This document shows positions 19,185-30,535 of a DNA stretch of 64,000 bases, piece by piece. Source of the stretch: Nostoc indistinguendum CM1-VF10 (GTDB taxonomy: Bacteria > Cyanobacteriota > Cyanobacteriia > Cyanobacteriales > Nostocaceae). The number at the start of each line of letters is the position of its first letter. The first letter of the stretch is position 1. Both the position numbers and the translations under genes were made by a program. The notes under the pieces are model-generated. The model worked only from the letters and a program-made list of their open reading frames with translations. It made no database searches and was not told the origin of the DNA. The DNA lies in the NCBI GenBank assembly GCA_019359215.1, contig JAHHHS010000016.1, positions 36,287 through 100,286 on the forward strand, written 5' to 3'.

Positions 19185-19382
19185 GAAATATTTGCAAAAA
19201 ATGGATTTAAGAGCAGGAAACTAACTTTGTCATTATAAATTTGTTTAAACCGTAATCTTATTTAGAATACGGCAGCAAAATCTGTACCTATTTGAGTTGA
19301 ACTCTCAGGTTAATTGATCTAGAGTTCGATTACAACATAACAATTCTGTATAAGATTGGAATCAGCGATTTCACTTACAGAA

Positions 19383-20619
19383 TTATGATTTGAGGTTTGT
19401 TGGGTAAGCGCTTTTCACTGCCAGTATTTGGATTTGTTGGTCTAAATTTTTTACTAGTTGATTCAGGGCAACTAAAGCCTCTAATTGCTGAGAGTGGAGT
19501 TCAGGATTCATGAAAAACCGTTGTTGTAGCTCATGCAACTTGAAGCTGAGTTGCTGAGAAATTACTAAGGCATCGTGGCCTAGACGCGTCAATTGTTGTT
19601 GTTGATAGAACTTTAATGCTGCTCCTCGCAAGACTTGGAGTGTTGCCTCTTCACCGTAAATTCCCAGTATGACTCGCAAGCGTAATAACAAGCGGTTTTC
19701 TTGATATACGTATTCCTTCTCTACCTGTTTTGGTTCTACAAGTGTGGTAACAGGTAAGCAAGCAAACCGCTTTAATTCATTAAGTACTCCTTGGAAAACA
19801 GAAAGCGGCAGTTTGTCTAAGATAGACTGCAAAACTCCATTGTCACTCCACAGTATCCTGCCTTCATAAGCCTTGTTTTTCTAAGTACAGCCGACCAATT
19901 CCCCCGGCCAGAATTCGCTCTAGCAATTCTTCTAGTAATTTCTTGGGTGCTAGTGTTGGTAGTACCTCAATAGGATTACATAGTTCGGGAACTTGCGTGG
20001 GCAAAATAGGTAAATTATTTTGTGGTGCTGCAACGGATGTTTCCGGCTTTTGACTCCTCATAGTTTGAGATGATTTATCTAACTCTGGGATAGGAGGCAA
20101 GTCTACTCGCTGCCCAGAATGTTGACGCTTTTGTGTCTCAAACACCATCAATATTGGTTGCTGATTTGACTCAGAGTCGGCATTTATGGAGAAAATAGGT
20201 TTGTCAGCAATGCTAGCTGCACTATTTGTTGGGGAAAAACCTGGCGTTGGCTGATGCACAAGTTTTACATCTAGCTGGGATGTATTCTTATGGTTGAGGT
20301 AGGCTGACAGTATTCTGCGGTGAGCATCGGCTGCGATCGCCTCAATCACCATTGTGCAATTGATATAAGATAAAATGCGACCTACATAATCTAGCGCCTC
20401 GCTATCTTGTGGATGAACCATACCTAGCAAGAGGTTTTTTTCTTCTAATCCAAAAGGCAAAATTTGGTGGTAGAGACAAGCTTCAAAGGACAAAAGACTA
20501 TCAATCAGGTGGAATATTTGCTCGCGTTCCCCTCCTTCCTCCCACTTAGTTTGAATGGCAGTTAGCATCTGCTGTCCATTCGCTGCGGTATCATTTAGTT
20601 CACCTTCTAAAGACAACAT
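19383..20619 (-). pseudogene. Conserved cyanobacterial T2SSE_N/PilB-N-like protein split by a 1-nt frameshift near 19864-19868
   Basis: Upstream ORF ends GGIGRLYLEKQGL*; +1 frame continues YEGRILWSDNGVLQSILDKLPLSVFQGVLNELKRF, joining ORF 19383-19832. Confidence 0.75.
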
Positions 20620-21057
20620 AGGTTTGATTGCTTGGTGTTTACTTATATAATATTTTGCCTTTAATTTAGTAGGTAGTTAATAAAGATACTTTGTTAGATT
20701 GTTAAAATTTAAATTATATTTATATCTACTTAAGTAGACGTAAGTAGAAGATTAATTTCAGATGTAGATTTGGGAAAGGCAGAGGGCACAAGGCTGGAAA
20801 TATTAATCAAAACTTTAATTGTGGATGTAAAGCCTAATAGTATAAAAAATATATCGAGATACGTAGCATGAGCACAAGACCTCCAAGATCAATCCCATGC
20901 TTTTAAGCGTAAGTTTCTTCTACTTTGTGAAGTTTTACTCTAGTTACTGAGATACGAAGAGATGAAAAGACAAAGAGAAGGAACTTGCTATGAATTGTTC
21001 CCTGCTCCCCATCTCCTACTTTGATACACTGCTTTGAGCAACTAAATGCCTCACAAG

Positions 21058-22254
21058 CTACTCTTGAGTTCTTAAAGCTTGGGCTACAAGATAAATTTTT
21101 GTCCATTCACCTAGCACTTGATGGGTTTTGAGTTTTAATTGTTGGGCTATTGCTTCTATTGAGTTATCCGCTCTCCGCAAATCTAGAATCTGCTGCCCCA
21201 GAGGAGTCAATTTTTCATCAAGTTGCTGCCATTGGTTTTGGGTTAAACCTAAGTTATGTTCTTGCAAGGAAATTGAGAGCCAGCTATCTACTAGTTCTGG
21301 TTTACCTTTGAGGGCAAAAACACGCACAGCGTGGTAACTAATTTTTTCTCGCAGACGGTATACTTCTTTAGTCTGCTTATTTAATCTCTGGGCGATTTCT
21401 TCCTGGGATTTACCTTGCAAATACAGGCGTAGCCACTCTACTGCATCTTTCCCTACATTTTCTTGCAAATAATTTTCAAATTCTTTTTGTACTGACTGAC
21501 GCAGTGTTTGTTGTTCTTCTAACTGTTGTGCTTCTTGATATTCTGCGATCGCCTGAGTATCTACTAAATTAACTCGATTGTCACTGTCGTCTGTGAGAAC
21601 TTCTTCCGACACTAGTCTAATTAAGTCACGCCCAGGTACTTGGGTTAAGCCACCGCGCTGAGTGCGACGCAAGTAGTTTACAAATCGATAAGCTAATAGG
21701 GGTTGATTGCGTACTGGTCGTAGACAATATTCTTCCACACTGGCAAACAGCAGAGCATCTCCCAATCGTCTATCAGTTGTATATTTGGCAATATCAGCCA
21801 TTTGCTGTTGCATCTGGCTATCGCTTTGCAGTAATTCTTGGAGTACTTCTTGCAATACATCCATGACGCTGCGCTGGCGATCGCGGCTTAGGGCAACCCA
21901 AGTCTGAATTTTATTCCGCAATGTGACTAAACTCCCCAATCGCGTTATCAAGTTCCGATAAGCACGTTCTCGCCCTAGCCCCAAATAGCGTTGACGTAAA
22001 ATTCTCCAACGATATTCCATTGCTTGCTTGGCGATATCGAGTTCCTTCGGATTAAACAGATCAAAGCGTTTTGAGTCAGATCCCAATAGCCAGAGAATAA
22101 TACTTTGCCTAGCAGCTTCATTTTGGTCTGGGCATTCCGCAGCCAAGCGCTTTCGCCAATCTAAAGCCAGTTGTTCCACATCCCTTGTCATAGTGAGATT
22201 GCGCTCCTCGAAACTCAATTTTGAAGTTTGCATCACAACCCCCATTCGTCCCAC
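21058..22254 (-). CDS. HTH/sigma-factor-like conserved cyanobacterial regulatory protein
   Basis: WLRLYLQGKSQEEIAQRLNKQTKEVYRLREKISYHAVRVF and a second HTH-like C-terminal segment; real start probably the internal ATG (MTRDVEQLALDWRKRL). Confidence 0.55.
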   Translation of the reverse strand: MGRMGVVMQTSKLSFEERNLTMTRDVEQLALDWRKRLAAECPDQNEAARQSIILWLLGSDSKRFDLFNPKELDIAKQAMEYRWRILRQRYLGLGRERAYRNLITRLGSLVTLRNKIQTWVALSRDRQRSVMDVLQEVLQELLQSDSQMQQQMADIAKYTTDRRLGDALLFASVEEYCLRPVRNQPLLAYRFVNYLRRTQRGGLTQVPGRDLIRLVSEEVLTDDSDNRVNLVDTQAIAEYQEAQQLEEQQTLRQSVQKEFENYLQENVGKDAVEWLRLYLQGKSQEEIAQRLNKQTKEVYRLREKISYHAVRVFALKGKPELVDSWLSISLQEHNLGLTQNQWQQLDEKLTPLGQQILDLRRADNSIEAIAQQLKLKTHQVLGEWTKIYLVAQALRTQE

Positions 22255-22748
22255 CTAATTGTTTAATTGGCAACTTGCCAGGATTTCATGAGTTTCATGA
22301 AAATAACTCAGTGATTCCACTTTAATTACGTCTTAATTCACTAGATTTATGCAGAAATTTTTATATTTATGTTTTGCTTACAATTTCCAAATGCCCAAAA
22401 CCCATACCTATAAAGTTTTTAAGGCGATTTTCGTAATTTATACTTTTTGTAAAGTTATAAAAAGGCGTTGGGAAAACCCACTCTTTTTAAAGATGGCATG
22501 AGAGACGCACCGACGCCGTTGACGGTTGACGGTTAACAGTCTTTCGTGTTATTCCATCCCGTTTTCAGGGTGGGATGAGCTTAAGTTAAATTTAATAATA
22601 TATTTTTAAGTCTATTAAGCGTATATACGTAGAAATCGCTTTTTTGGTTAGTAGGGACTGATAAGTAAATTTATCCTTTTTAAACTAGCTTTACCCACAA
22701 ATGTGTTTCTAAATATTGGCAAGTTATTTTAAAAGTTTTATATTCCCA

Positions 22749-22802
22749 AAAATGAATAGTCAACAGTCAATATTGATTTTGACTATTGACTTTGACTATT
22801 GC
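22749..22802. repeat. Inverted heptanucleotide repeats (agtcaacagtcaata / tgactattgactttgactatt)
   Basis: Direct reading. Confidence 0.65.
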
Positions 22803-22957
22803 TTTCCCTCTGCTTCAAAATTTAACTTCTGCAAAATCTAAAAACAGAAAGAATGCAATCGTCTAAAGTTTTAATAGTCAGAAGTCTGACAAGAAACTTT
22901 TCTTTAAATTCATTTATGGTAATTTTTTGTTTTGAATTCCCCCGCAGCAGGTTGAAT

Positions 22958-23305
22958 CTATCGACTGTTTGATCTCACAATGGGATTTTCTACAGATTCT
23001 CTATATCCTTGGACTTGTTCTGTATAAGCAATTGGTAGAACAGCTTCAACGTTTTCATGGGGACGAGGAATAATCACCCAAGATTCTAATGTACCACCAT
23101 AAACATTTTCTGCGGCTTCAACGCCAGCAGCCATAGCGGCTTTTACTTCAGAAACATCGCCACGAATATTAACTGTAAAGCGAGCGCTACCTACTCTAAT
23201 ATAACCAACGAGGGTAACTCGACCAGCTTTTACCATAGCATCTGCTGCTGCTAGCACCGCAGGGAAACCTTTCGTTTCAAGTGCTCCAACTGCCTGTAAT
23301 GACAT
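22958..23305 (-). CDS. ccmK4: Carboxysome shell protein, BMC domain, CcmK4-type
   Basis: [54 protein letters not shown]. Confidence 0.9.
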   Translation of the reverse strand: MSLQAVGALETKGFPAVLAAADAMVKAGRVTLVGYIRVGSARFTVNIRGDVSEVKAAMAAGVEAAENVYGGTLESWVIIPRPHENVEAVLPIAYTEQVQGYRESVENPIVRSNSR

Positions 23306-23387
23306 TATTAATCTCCTGTATGAATAAACGTGGGGGCTACAAATTAATTGTACGAAGCTTCGCTACAGATTTTGATAGCAAAATTGC

Positions 23388-23699
23388 TTAGAACATGCGG
23401 AAAGGTTCTGATTCTTCAGTGAAATGGATTGGTAATATGGTTTCCACATTTTCCGGAGGATTGGGAACGATGTAATGGGTAATTACTGTACCAACCTTTA
23501 CTTGCTCTCCAGCGACAATTCCGGCTTCAACAGCTCTATTTACTTCAGAAACATGTCCCCGGACAGCGACTAACAAGCGAGCGCTTTCCGCTTGACCATA
23601 ATACACAATTGTGACTGCGGCAGCTTTGACCATTGCATCTGCTGCTGCTAAGACACTAGGAAAACCTAAAGTTTCAATTACGCCAACGGCCATTGGCAT
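23388..23699 (-). CDS. ccmK3: Carboxysome shell protein, BMC domain, CcmK3-type
   Basis: [35 protein letters not shown]...SHYIVPNPPENV-type C-terminus (THYIVPNPPENVETILP). Confidence 0.9.
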   Translation of the reverse strand: MPMAVGVIETLGFPSVLAAADAMVKAAAVTIVYYGQAESARLLVAVRGHVSEVNRAVEAGIVAGEQVKVGTVITHYIVPNPPENVETILPIHFTEESEPFRMF

Positions 23700-23968
23700 G
23701 GCATTAGCTCCTGGATTAAGGGATAGGCGATATTAATTGTACGTGGCTTTAGTCCCAATTTTGACATTTTGGTAAACTTTCTTTGATGCCCTAATTATTG
23801 GGGGAGTGGGGAATCGGGAGTGGGGAATGGGGAGTTAGAATGTTTTGATAGCCGCTAGTCTCTGTTTTATATATTACAAATAATACCTCAGCGTGTTAGT
23901 TTGTGTAATTTTGTTGTTTACAAAATCAGCGATGTATAGAAGCAAGCTAGTACGATAAACTGAAATTT

Positions 23969-24856
23969 ATGTTTCCGAATTTTCTTCCTAAAGCAGTTGG
24001 GCAACTGACAGAATCTGCCTCGATCGCACTAGCTCGGAGTATTCAAACTGCTGCGATCGCCACTCCTTTAATTAATCAACCAGTTACCACAACCTATGTC
24101 AACCAAGGAAGCGGTGGAACTCCTATTTTATTAATTCACGGTTTTGACAGTTCTGTATTAGAATTTCGCCGGCTTTTGCCACTGCTTTCTGGAGATAATG
24201 AAACGTGGGCAGTAGATTTGTTAGGTTTTGGGTTTACAGATAGACTCTCAGGAATTCCCTATAGCCCAAGTGCGATTAAAACCCATCTTTATTATTTCTG
24301 GAAAAGCCTGATTAACCAACCTGTAATTTTGGTGGGCGCTTCGATGGGGGGTGCGACTGCAATTGATTTGGCGCTGACTTACCCGGAAGTTGTAAAAAAG
24401 CTGGTGTTAATTGACAGTGCGGGGTTGGCGGGTGGTTCACCATTAACTAAATTAATGTTTCCCCCGTTGGATTATTTAGCAACTCGATTTTTGAGCAATC
24501 TGAAAGTGCGCGATCGCGTTTCCCGCATTGGATATAAAAATCAAAGTCTTGCCTCTGTCGATGCGCTATATTGTGGTGCATTACACCTACAAATGCCCAG
24601 TTGGAATCAAGCATTGATTACTTTCACTAAAAGTGGTGGTTACAGTGCTTTTAGATTTAAGAAAGTATCACAAATTAGACAACAAACGCTAATTTTATGG
24701 GGCGACTCCGATAAAATTTTGGGTACTAGGGATGCCATGAGATTTAAAAGAGCAATTACACACAGTAAACTCGTCTGGATTCCAGATTGTGGCCATCTTC
24801 CACACCTGGAACAACCACAAATTACCGCACAGCATATTTTAGATTTCCGAGTTTGA
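23969..24856 (+). CDS. Alpha/beta fold hydrolase
   Basis: LLIHGFDSS, nucleophile elbow GASMGG, C-terminal DCGHLPHLEQP. Confidence 0.9.
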   Translation: MFPNFLPKAVGQLTESASIALARSIQTAAIATPLINQPVTTTYVNQGSGGTPILLIHGFDSSVLEFRRLLPLLSGDNETWAVDLLGFGFTDRLSGIPYSPSAIKTHLYYFWKSLINQPVILVGASMGGATAIDLALTYPEVVKKLVLIDSAGLAGGSPLTKLMFPPLDYLATRFLSNLKVRDRVSRIGYKNQSLASVDALYCGALHLQMPSWNQALITFTKSGGYSAFRFKKVSQIRQQTLILWGDSDKILGTRDAMRFKRAITHSKLVWIPDCGHLPHLEQPQITAQHILDFRV

Positions 24857-25175
24857 TTGTAGTTCAAACCCAAGAATACTGATGCATTTATTGCAACTGA
24901 TTAGGTGTATTTAGGGAGAACGTGTTGAAACAGCAAGGTTACGTATCAAAGTAGCATAAATATCAATAATTCTCCTGTAACGCTGAACTGTAAAGTTTTT
25001 GATTTATTGCTAATGGTTTCTGTCAAAGCTACTATTTTTCTCTTTAATAGTGTTACTCTCACATAATTTTAGGGAACTCTGTAGCTTGAGCGATCGCAAA
25101 CCTGTCTTTCAAACAGACAGGAGCTCATTAGAGTAGATTTAAAAATTTACTAGAAAATCAGTTTATAGAGAAGCT

Positions 25176-26344
25176 ATGAGAATAGAGAGAAATAATAGCT
25201 TGGATACCTTAAAAGCATTAAGCATTGCTTTTGTTTTTATCTGGCATTTACGACCGTTTCAATTTCTTATAAATGATTCTACCGATATTATTGTATTTGT
25301 TATTGCTAATATTTTGAGGGATTTGGAACTGCAATTATCTGGCTCTTCAGTTCTTTTTATGGATTCGAATAATAAATAAAACCTAATCAGAGCCTATATT
25401 CCTTGCTATGACTGGATTTTAAATTTTTGAACCTTTCTATAAAATGGCTATTTTAATGCCATACCATAAAACCAACGCAAGAGCCAATTATCTTTAACAG
25501 CCGTTCCGATATTTTATATTGTTTCTCTTTTCTTATTTTTTCAAAAACCATCTGGTGTAAAATACTTTAAAAAAAGAATTACTAAGCTAATTAAAATTTA
25601 TTTTGGGTAATTGTTCAAAATGTATTTTTTATTATAGCTACGAGAGAATTCCCTAGTTTTTCATGGCAAATTATTATAGGTTTAGAACCAAGCTTACCAA
25701 TTGTTGGTTATTCAGTTTTCTATTTTTTATTTAATCTAATTTGCTTGACAATTTTAGCCTTTTTATATGAACTCATAAAATCAGATTCTTTAAAAAGAAT
25801 TGTATCTTGTACAGTAATAATATTTTGTTTATTTTATTTTGAAGCCTGTTGCTTACTAAATTTGAGCATTCCTTATCATTGGCTAATAAATTTTGTTATT
25901 TACATTCCCATAGCTTTTTCCTTAGTTAAATTTCCTGAAAAATTGTTAAATTTGAAATTTTATTACCTAATTGCATTTATATTGTTTTCGTTCCATGACA
26001 TTTATTTACGCACAGCTGGGTATTACTCAAGCATTTATGGAAGAATTGCCATTATTTTTGGAGCCATAACTATTTTCTGTTATGTTTATTCTCGAAAAGA
26101 AATAAATGAGAATTTACTAGTACAAAAATTATCTAAATACTCTCTTGGTTTATTCTCATTACATAAATATTGGCAATACTTATTCTTCTTGCTAGTTAAA
26201 CATTATCAAATTGGCATAAATACAGGATTTTTTCGAACTCCTTTGAGTAAAATATTTATAATTGAAGGATTTTTTGTTGTATTTTTTACTATTTTTTCAA
26301 TTTATTTATTGAGGTTAACTTCTTTAAAGCAGTTTATCACTTAG
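25176..26344 (+). pseudogene. Acyltransferase family 3 membrane protein, degraded
   Basis: RNNSLDTLKALSIAFVFIWHLRPF start; multi-TM ORF 25745-26344 continues the family-like C-terminus; multiple stops and frameshifts between 25320 and 25745. Confidence 0.7.
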
Positions 26345-26463
26345 AAAGTAGGCTTTATCTGATTGACTGACTCTAGTATATTGTGGCAGAAGTTTGTCTA
26401 ACTTTGACAAGGGGTAAAATCCCCTTGTCTGGTTAATCGTAGTTGGATTTGCACCAAGCTGTA

Positions 26464-27225
26464 CTAGTCAAGTAACCACATCTCATTAGAAGTCTCAGGA
26501 TACTCATTTGGTTGATTTTGTGGTTGATTTTGAGCTAGCGCTTGCGATGACCGATGTGATTTTTTGTAGTTAAGTGGATTGTAGTGGTCTTTTACTGGTT
26601 TTATAGCACTGGTTTCTTTTACAACACTACCAGCATACTCATCTGGTTGATTTTGAGCTAGTCTTTCTGATGAAAGATGTGATTTCTTGTAGTTATATGG
26701 ATTGTAGTGTTCTTTTACGGGTTTTATAGCACTAGTTTCTTTTAGAGCTACAGCAAGTTTAGAATTATCTTCTGCTGTTTGTTTTAAAGCATTAAATTCT
26801 TCTATAAGCTTGGAATTAGCTTCTGCTAGTTGCAGTGCTGTTTTTTTTGTTTCTTCAAGTTCTTTTGCTACTTGTTGCCCTAATGATTTTTGTTCAGATA
26901 CTAATGTTTTTTGTTTAGATAGTTTTGATTGCAAATCAGCAATTTCCTGCTCTAAACATGCTTCCTTTTTATGGCTTTCTTCTAAATTAGTTGTCAACTC
27001 TTTAACAATTACTTCTAATTCAGCCTTAGTTGGGGTTGTGCGTTTAGTAGAATTTGCTTCAGGTGTTTGCCCTGAGGATTCGTCATCAGATGAAGCCTCT
27101 TGTTCGGCAATTTCTTCTGCTGTAATTTCAATCGCAGATTCGCCTTCTGGGGGTGTAAATTTTTGCGCCTCTTCTTGTAGTAAGTCAGAGAGACTTTGTT
27201 TCCTAGCCATTATTATTTTCTCCAA
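26464..27225 (-). CDS. mcdB: Probable McdB (type 2) carboxysome positioning factor: charged N-terminus, coiled coil, C-terminal Trp
   Basis: Directly follows a ParA-type gene (13 bp overlap); acidic/disordered then coiled coil; C-terminus SNEMWLLD* carries the Trp expected of McdB; ccmK3/ccmK4 nearby. Confidence 0.65.
   Translation of the reverse strand: MEKIIMARKQSLSDLLQEEAQKFTPPEGESAIEITAEEIAEQEASSDDESSGQTPEANSTKRTTPTKAELEVIVKELTTNLEESHKKEACLEQEIADLQSKLSKQKTLVSEQKSLGQQVAKELEETKKTALQLAEANSKLIEEFNALKQTAEDNSKLAVALKETSAIKPVKEHYNPYNYKKSHLSSERLAQNQPDEYAGSVVKETSAIKPVKDHYNPLNYKKSHRSSQALAQNQPQNQPNEYPETSNEMWLLD
26495..26750 (-). repeat. Intragenic tandem duplication in mcdB, ~40-aa unit
   Basis: [35 protein letters not shown] / [39 protein letters not shown]. 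Confidence 0.9.
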
Positions 27226-27845
27226 TCACGCTGTAATTCATCAGCTGCACGGCGGTAGTCTAATTCCGCCTCCCGTGCATTACTTCCTCGCCATTGACTA
27301 ATCGCTACACCCTCAAGTGCCGCTCGTTCATGAGCCTTATAAGCACGGATAAAGGTATTACAAGCAGGAATACCTAATCGAGTCAGAGTGTTTTTTGCTT
27401 CTAGTGCTTCCCCCATACTGCGCGTATCAACTTTGGTAAGCAGTACCCGATGGGGAGTTCCCACGGGAATGACGGCTTCCTTGACTGTTTCCACGAGGAT
27501 AGCTAAATCCATTGCGGCTGGGGGTGTAGGCAAAACTAGATAATCTGCGATCGCAACTACCGCCACTAATGCTTCAGAGCGCAGCGCGGGAGGCGTATCT
27601 ACTACTACTAAATCGTAACCTGTTATCTTTTGTAAATCACCTAAAAGTGTGGGATCTGTTTCTTGAGATAAATCAAATCCCATTCCCTGCTGACTGCGCC
27701 CAAACCACCAACTGGCAGAACCTTGAATATCTGCGTCAATCAGCAGTACCTTTTTTTTCTTCGCAAAGTTTGCAGCCAGATTTATTGAGGTAGTCGTTTT
27801 ACCGACTCCTCCTTTACCGTTAAAAATAGCGATGATTTTTGGCAC
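27213..27845 (-). CDS. mcdA: ParA/MinD-family ATPase, probable McdA (type 2)
   Basis: [65 protein letters not shown]; paired with the McdB-like gene. Confidence 0.7.
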   Translation of the reverse strand: MPKIIAIFNGKGGVGKTTTSINLAANFAKKKKVLLIDADIQGSASWWFGRSQQGMGFDLSQETDPTLLGDLQKITGYDLVVVDTPPALRSEALVAVVAIADYLVLPTPPAAMDLAILVETVKEAVIPVGTPHRVLLTKVDTRSMGEALEAKNTLTRLGIPACNTFIRAYKAHERAALEGVAISQWRGSNAREAELDYRRAADELQRDWRK

Positions 27846-27848
27846 TGC

Positions 27849-29417
27849 TTGCTTCCGATGCGGCCCTATACCATTTTAGATTTTGAAAGAGGTAGTGGTA
27901 ATCGCTTTAGGCGCTCCATTTGTCGAAATCATTTTTTAAATTGCTATTACAAAAATATACCGCTTTATGTGACCCTCAAAAACATGAAAACTCGTAACAA
28001 TAAAATTCAGAAGCGATCAATTCCGCAAACTCCGATGACAGCAACTTACAATCTGCCTGATGGTCCTCAAATGCCGCGCTGGCTACGGATGATCAAGTTT
28101 ATTGGTCAGCCACTGAAATATGTCGATGATTTTGCCAAAATCTATGGTGGCACCTTTACCATCAGGAGTAGTCGCGGGGATAACCATATTGTGTACTTTA
28201 GTCAACCCCAAGCGCTGGAGCAGATTTTTACTGCTGATTCCAGCCATTTTGAGGTTGGTAGGGGGAACATAGGACTAAAATTTTTGCTTGGCGATCGCTC
28301 CTTTATGTTAGCGGATGGCGATCGCCACCAGCGCCAACGGCAACTACTAGCTCCTCCATTTCATGGCGAAAGGATGCGTGCTTATGGTCAGGATATCCAA
28401 ACAATAACCCGACAGGTGAGTAATAAATGGCAAATTGGCAAACCTTTTAAGATCCGCGAGTCGATGCAAGAAATTACCTTACGTGTTATTTTACGGGTTG
28501 TATTTGGTTTGGATGAGGGAGAGCTTTTTGAGGAACTTAGGCGATCGCTAAGTGATTTACTAGACTTCATCAGTTCGCCCGTAATGTCTAGCACCTTGTT
28601 TTTCAGGTTCATGCAAAAAGATTTTGGTGCGTGGAGTCCGTGGGGCCGGATTCTGCAACAACGGCAAAAAATTGATCAACTTATTTATACTCTGCTTCGA
28701 GAACGTCGGGCTGAATCTGATCAGAATCGCCAAGATATCCTAAGTTTGATGATGGCTGCTCGTTACGACGATGGTCAAGGGATGTCAGATGAAGAATTAC
28801 ATGATGAGTTAATGACACTGCTAGTAGCGGGACATGAAACTACCGCTTCTGCATTGACATGGGCTTTTTACTGGATTGATCATTCTCCAGAGGTGCGTGA
28901 GAAGTTGCTACAGGAACTCAATACGATTGGAGTTAACCCCGATTTGAGTAGTGTAGCTAAATTGCCCTATTTGACAGCAGCGTGCCAAGAAACATTACGA
29001 ATTTACCCAATTGCCATGACTGCTTTCGTGCGGATTGTGAAGATCCCAATTAAAATTATGGGCTACGAACTGCCAGAGGGAACGGCGATAGTCCCCAGTA
29101 TTTATTTAGCGCATCATCGAGAAGAAGTTTACCCACAATCAAAGCAGTTCAAACCAGAACGCTTTTTAGAAAGACAATATTCTCCCTACGAATATTTACC
29201 CTTTGGTGGCGGTAATCGTCGCTGTATTGGGATGGCATTTGCCCAGTATGAAATGAAAATTGTCTTGGCTACTGTTCTATCTGACTTTCAAGTATCGCTA
29301 GTAAACAAGCGTCCTGTGCGTCCTGTGCGCCGTGGGTTAACTATAGCCACACCCACCGGAATGCGGATGGTTGCTACACCTCAAGTTAAGCGTGCGAATA
29401 CACCAGGGTTAGTCTAG
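27849..29417 (+). CDS. Cytochrome P450
   Basis: [18 protein letters not shown], ExxR (ETLRIYP), heme motif [14 protein letters not shown]. Likely start [12 protein letters not shown] (~28036). Confidence 0.95.
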   Translation: MLPMRPYTILDFERGSGNRFRRSICRNHFLNCYYKNIPLYVTLKNMKTRNNKIQKRSIPQTPMTATYNLPDGPQMPRWLRMIKFIGQPLKYVDDFAKIYGGTFTIRSSRGDNHIVYFSQPQALEQIFTADSSHFEVGRGNIGLKFLLGDRSFMLADGDRHQRQRQLLAPPFHGERMRAYGQDIQTITRQVSNKWQIGKPFKIRESMQEITLRVILRVVFGLDEGELFEELRRSLSDLLDFISSPVMSSTLFFRFMQKDFGAWSPWGRILQQRQKIDQLIYTLLRERRAESDQNRQDILSLMMAARYDDGQGMSDEELHDELMTLLVAGHETTASALTWAFYWIDHSPEVREKLLQELNTIGVNPDLSSVAKLPYLTAACQETLRIYPIAMTAFVRIVKIPIKIMGYELPEGTAIVPSIYLAHHREEVYPQSKQFKPERFLERQYSPYEYLPFGGGNRRCIGMAFAQYEMKIVLATVLSDFQVSLVNKRPVRPVRRGLTIATPTGMRMVATPQVKRANTPGLV

Positions 29418-29500
29418 CTGACATTTTGCACCATTCTCAACAACCGCCTCAGAATAAATTCTGATAAGCTGTTACGCATTTAACTTGAACATTTACATGA

Positions 29501-29551
29501 TGACTGATGACTGATGACTGATGACTGATGACTGATAACTGTTAACAGTTA
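29501..29551. repeat. Five perfect heptamers (tgactga)n followed by palindrome taactgttaacagtta
   Basis: Direct reading. Confidence 0.9.
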
Positions 29552-29625
29552 ACAACCGCAAAGAGTGTTTATACAATTTAGGCGCGCATCAGCTTAACTT
29601 GTTTGTACACCGTAGCCCATAAAAA

Positions 29626-29661
29626 TTGTAGAGACGCTTTTACGAATTGGCGTCTCTACAA
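29626..29661. repeat. Perfect 12-bp hairpin ttgtagagacgc-(12)-gcgtctctacaa
   Basis: Arms 29626-29637 and 29650-29661. Confidence 0.85.
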
Positions 29662-29715
29662 AACTGTTTATTGGGGTACTAATCAAAATCTCTGTACGAA
29701 TAGATAACAGACTAG

Positions 29716-29973
29716 TTAAAAAGGAATAGCTCTCAGAAAGCCACCAGCTAAGTTGAGCGCGAAGAAAGCTAAGATTGGAGAAAAATCCATACCGCCTAAT
29801 GGGGGAATAATTGAGCGGAATAGATTCAAATAAGGGTCGGTTATCTGGGCTAAAGCAGCAAATGGCTGATTATACCAGTTGATTTGCGGAAACCAGGTCA
29901 ATAAAACCCGGATAATTAGCAAATAGCTATAAAAGGTGACAAAAGTAATTAGTGTCGTAATCAGTAAACTCAT
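29716..29973 (-). CDS. YggT family membrane protein
   Basis: LIIRVLLTWFPQINWYNQPFAALAQITDPYLNLFRSIIPPLGGMDFSPILAF. Confidence 0.9.
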   Translation of the reverse strand: MSLLITTLITFVTFYSYLLIIRVLLTWFPQINWYNQPFAALAQITDPYLNLFRSIIPPLGGMDFSPILAFFALNLAGGFLRAIPF

Positions 29974-30105
29974 GGATAGCTTTGTTTCCTACTACTAAGT
30001 GTCAAACGCGGTCTTATCTTTAATAATTTTAATTTAGTCCATGTCATGGTGTTTGCGGATTTAGCACTTACCACACTTGACATTTTCACCACGCCTGAAC
30101 ATACC

Positions 30106-30459
30106 TCAGGAGTCTTTAGTGAGGGAGCGATCATTGCTTGCTTGGGGTGAACCGCCATTAACATTTCCCAGTTGCTTTCGCACATCATCAATTGTGGCAT
30201 TTAGCTGGGCAATTTTATCTTCTAGCGATCGCCTAGCCGTTTCTATGCCAATGCTCTCGCTTTCTGAGGCTTTCATCTGACGTCGCTTTGCTGCTACTTT
30301 CTTCGCTTCAACTTGACTATCCGTCAGTTCTGTATCCTCCTCTGCTAGCAACTCTAGATCGCGTCGAGAAGCAATCACTGCTCCTATGACACCGCCAAAT
30401 ACGCCACCAACAAATGCCCCTGCTAAAAAACCACTGGCAAAACCATCTCGCTGACTCAT
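30106..30459 (-). CDS. Glycine-rich membrane-anchored coiled-coil protein, YtxH-like
   Basis: SGFLAGAFVGGVFGGVIGAVIASRR plus C-terminal coiled coil. Confidence 0.75.
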   Translation of the reverse strand: MSQRDGFASGFLAGAFVGGVFGGVIGAVIASRRDLELLAEEDTELTDSQVEAKKVAAKRRQMKASESESIGIETARRSLEDKIAQLNATIDDVRKQLGNVNGGSPQASNDRSLTKDS

Positions 30460-30535
30460 ATATTTACCGCCTTCAACAAACCTTGCAACTTTATACAGTA
30501 CTTATGCTATTTGCTTGCCCTAGCTGCATACTAGC

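Noticed and set aside
27849-28035. N-terminal extension of the P450
   Set aside because: Overlaps the mcdA upstream region; canonical start [12 protein letters not shown] is internal.
29970-30200. 76-aa minus-strand ORF
   Set aside because: Overlaps the better-supported 30106-30459 gene in another frame.
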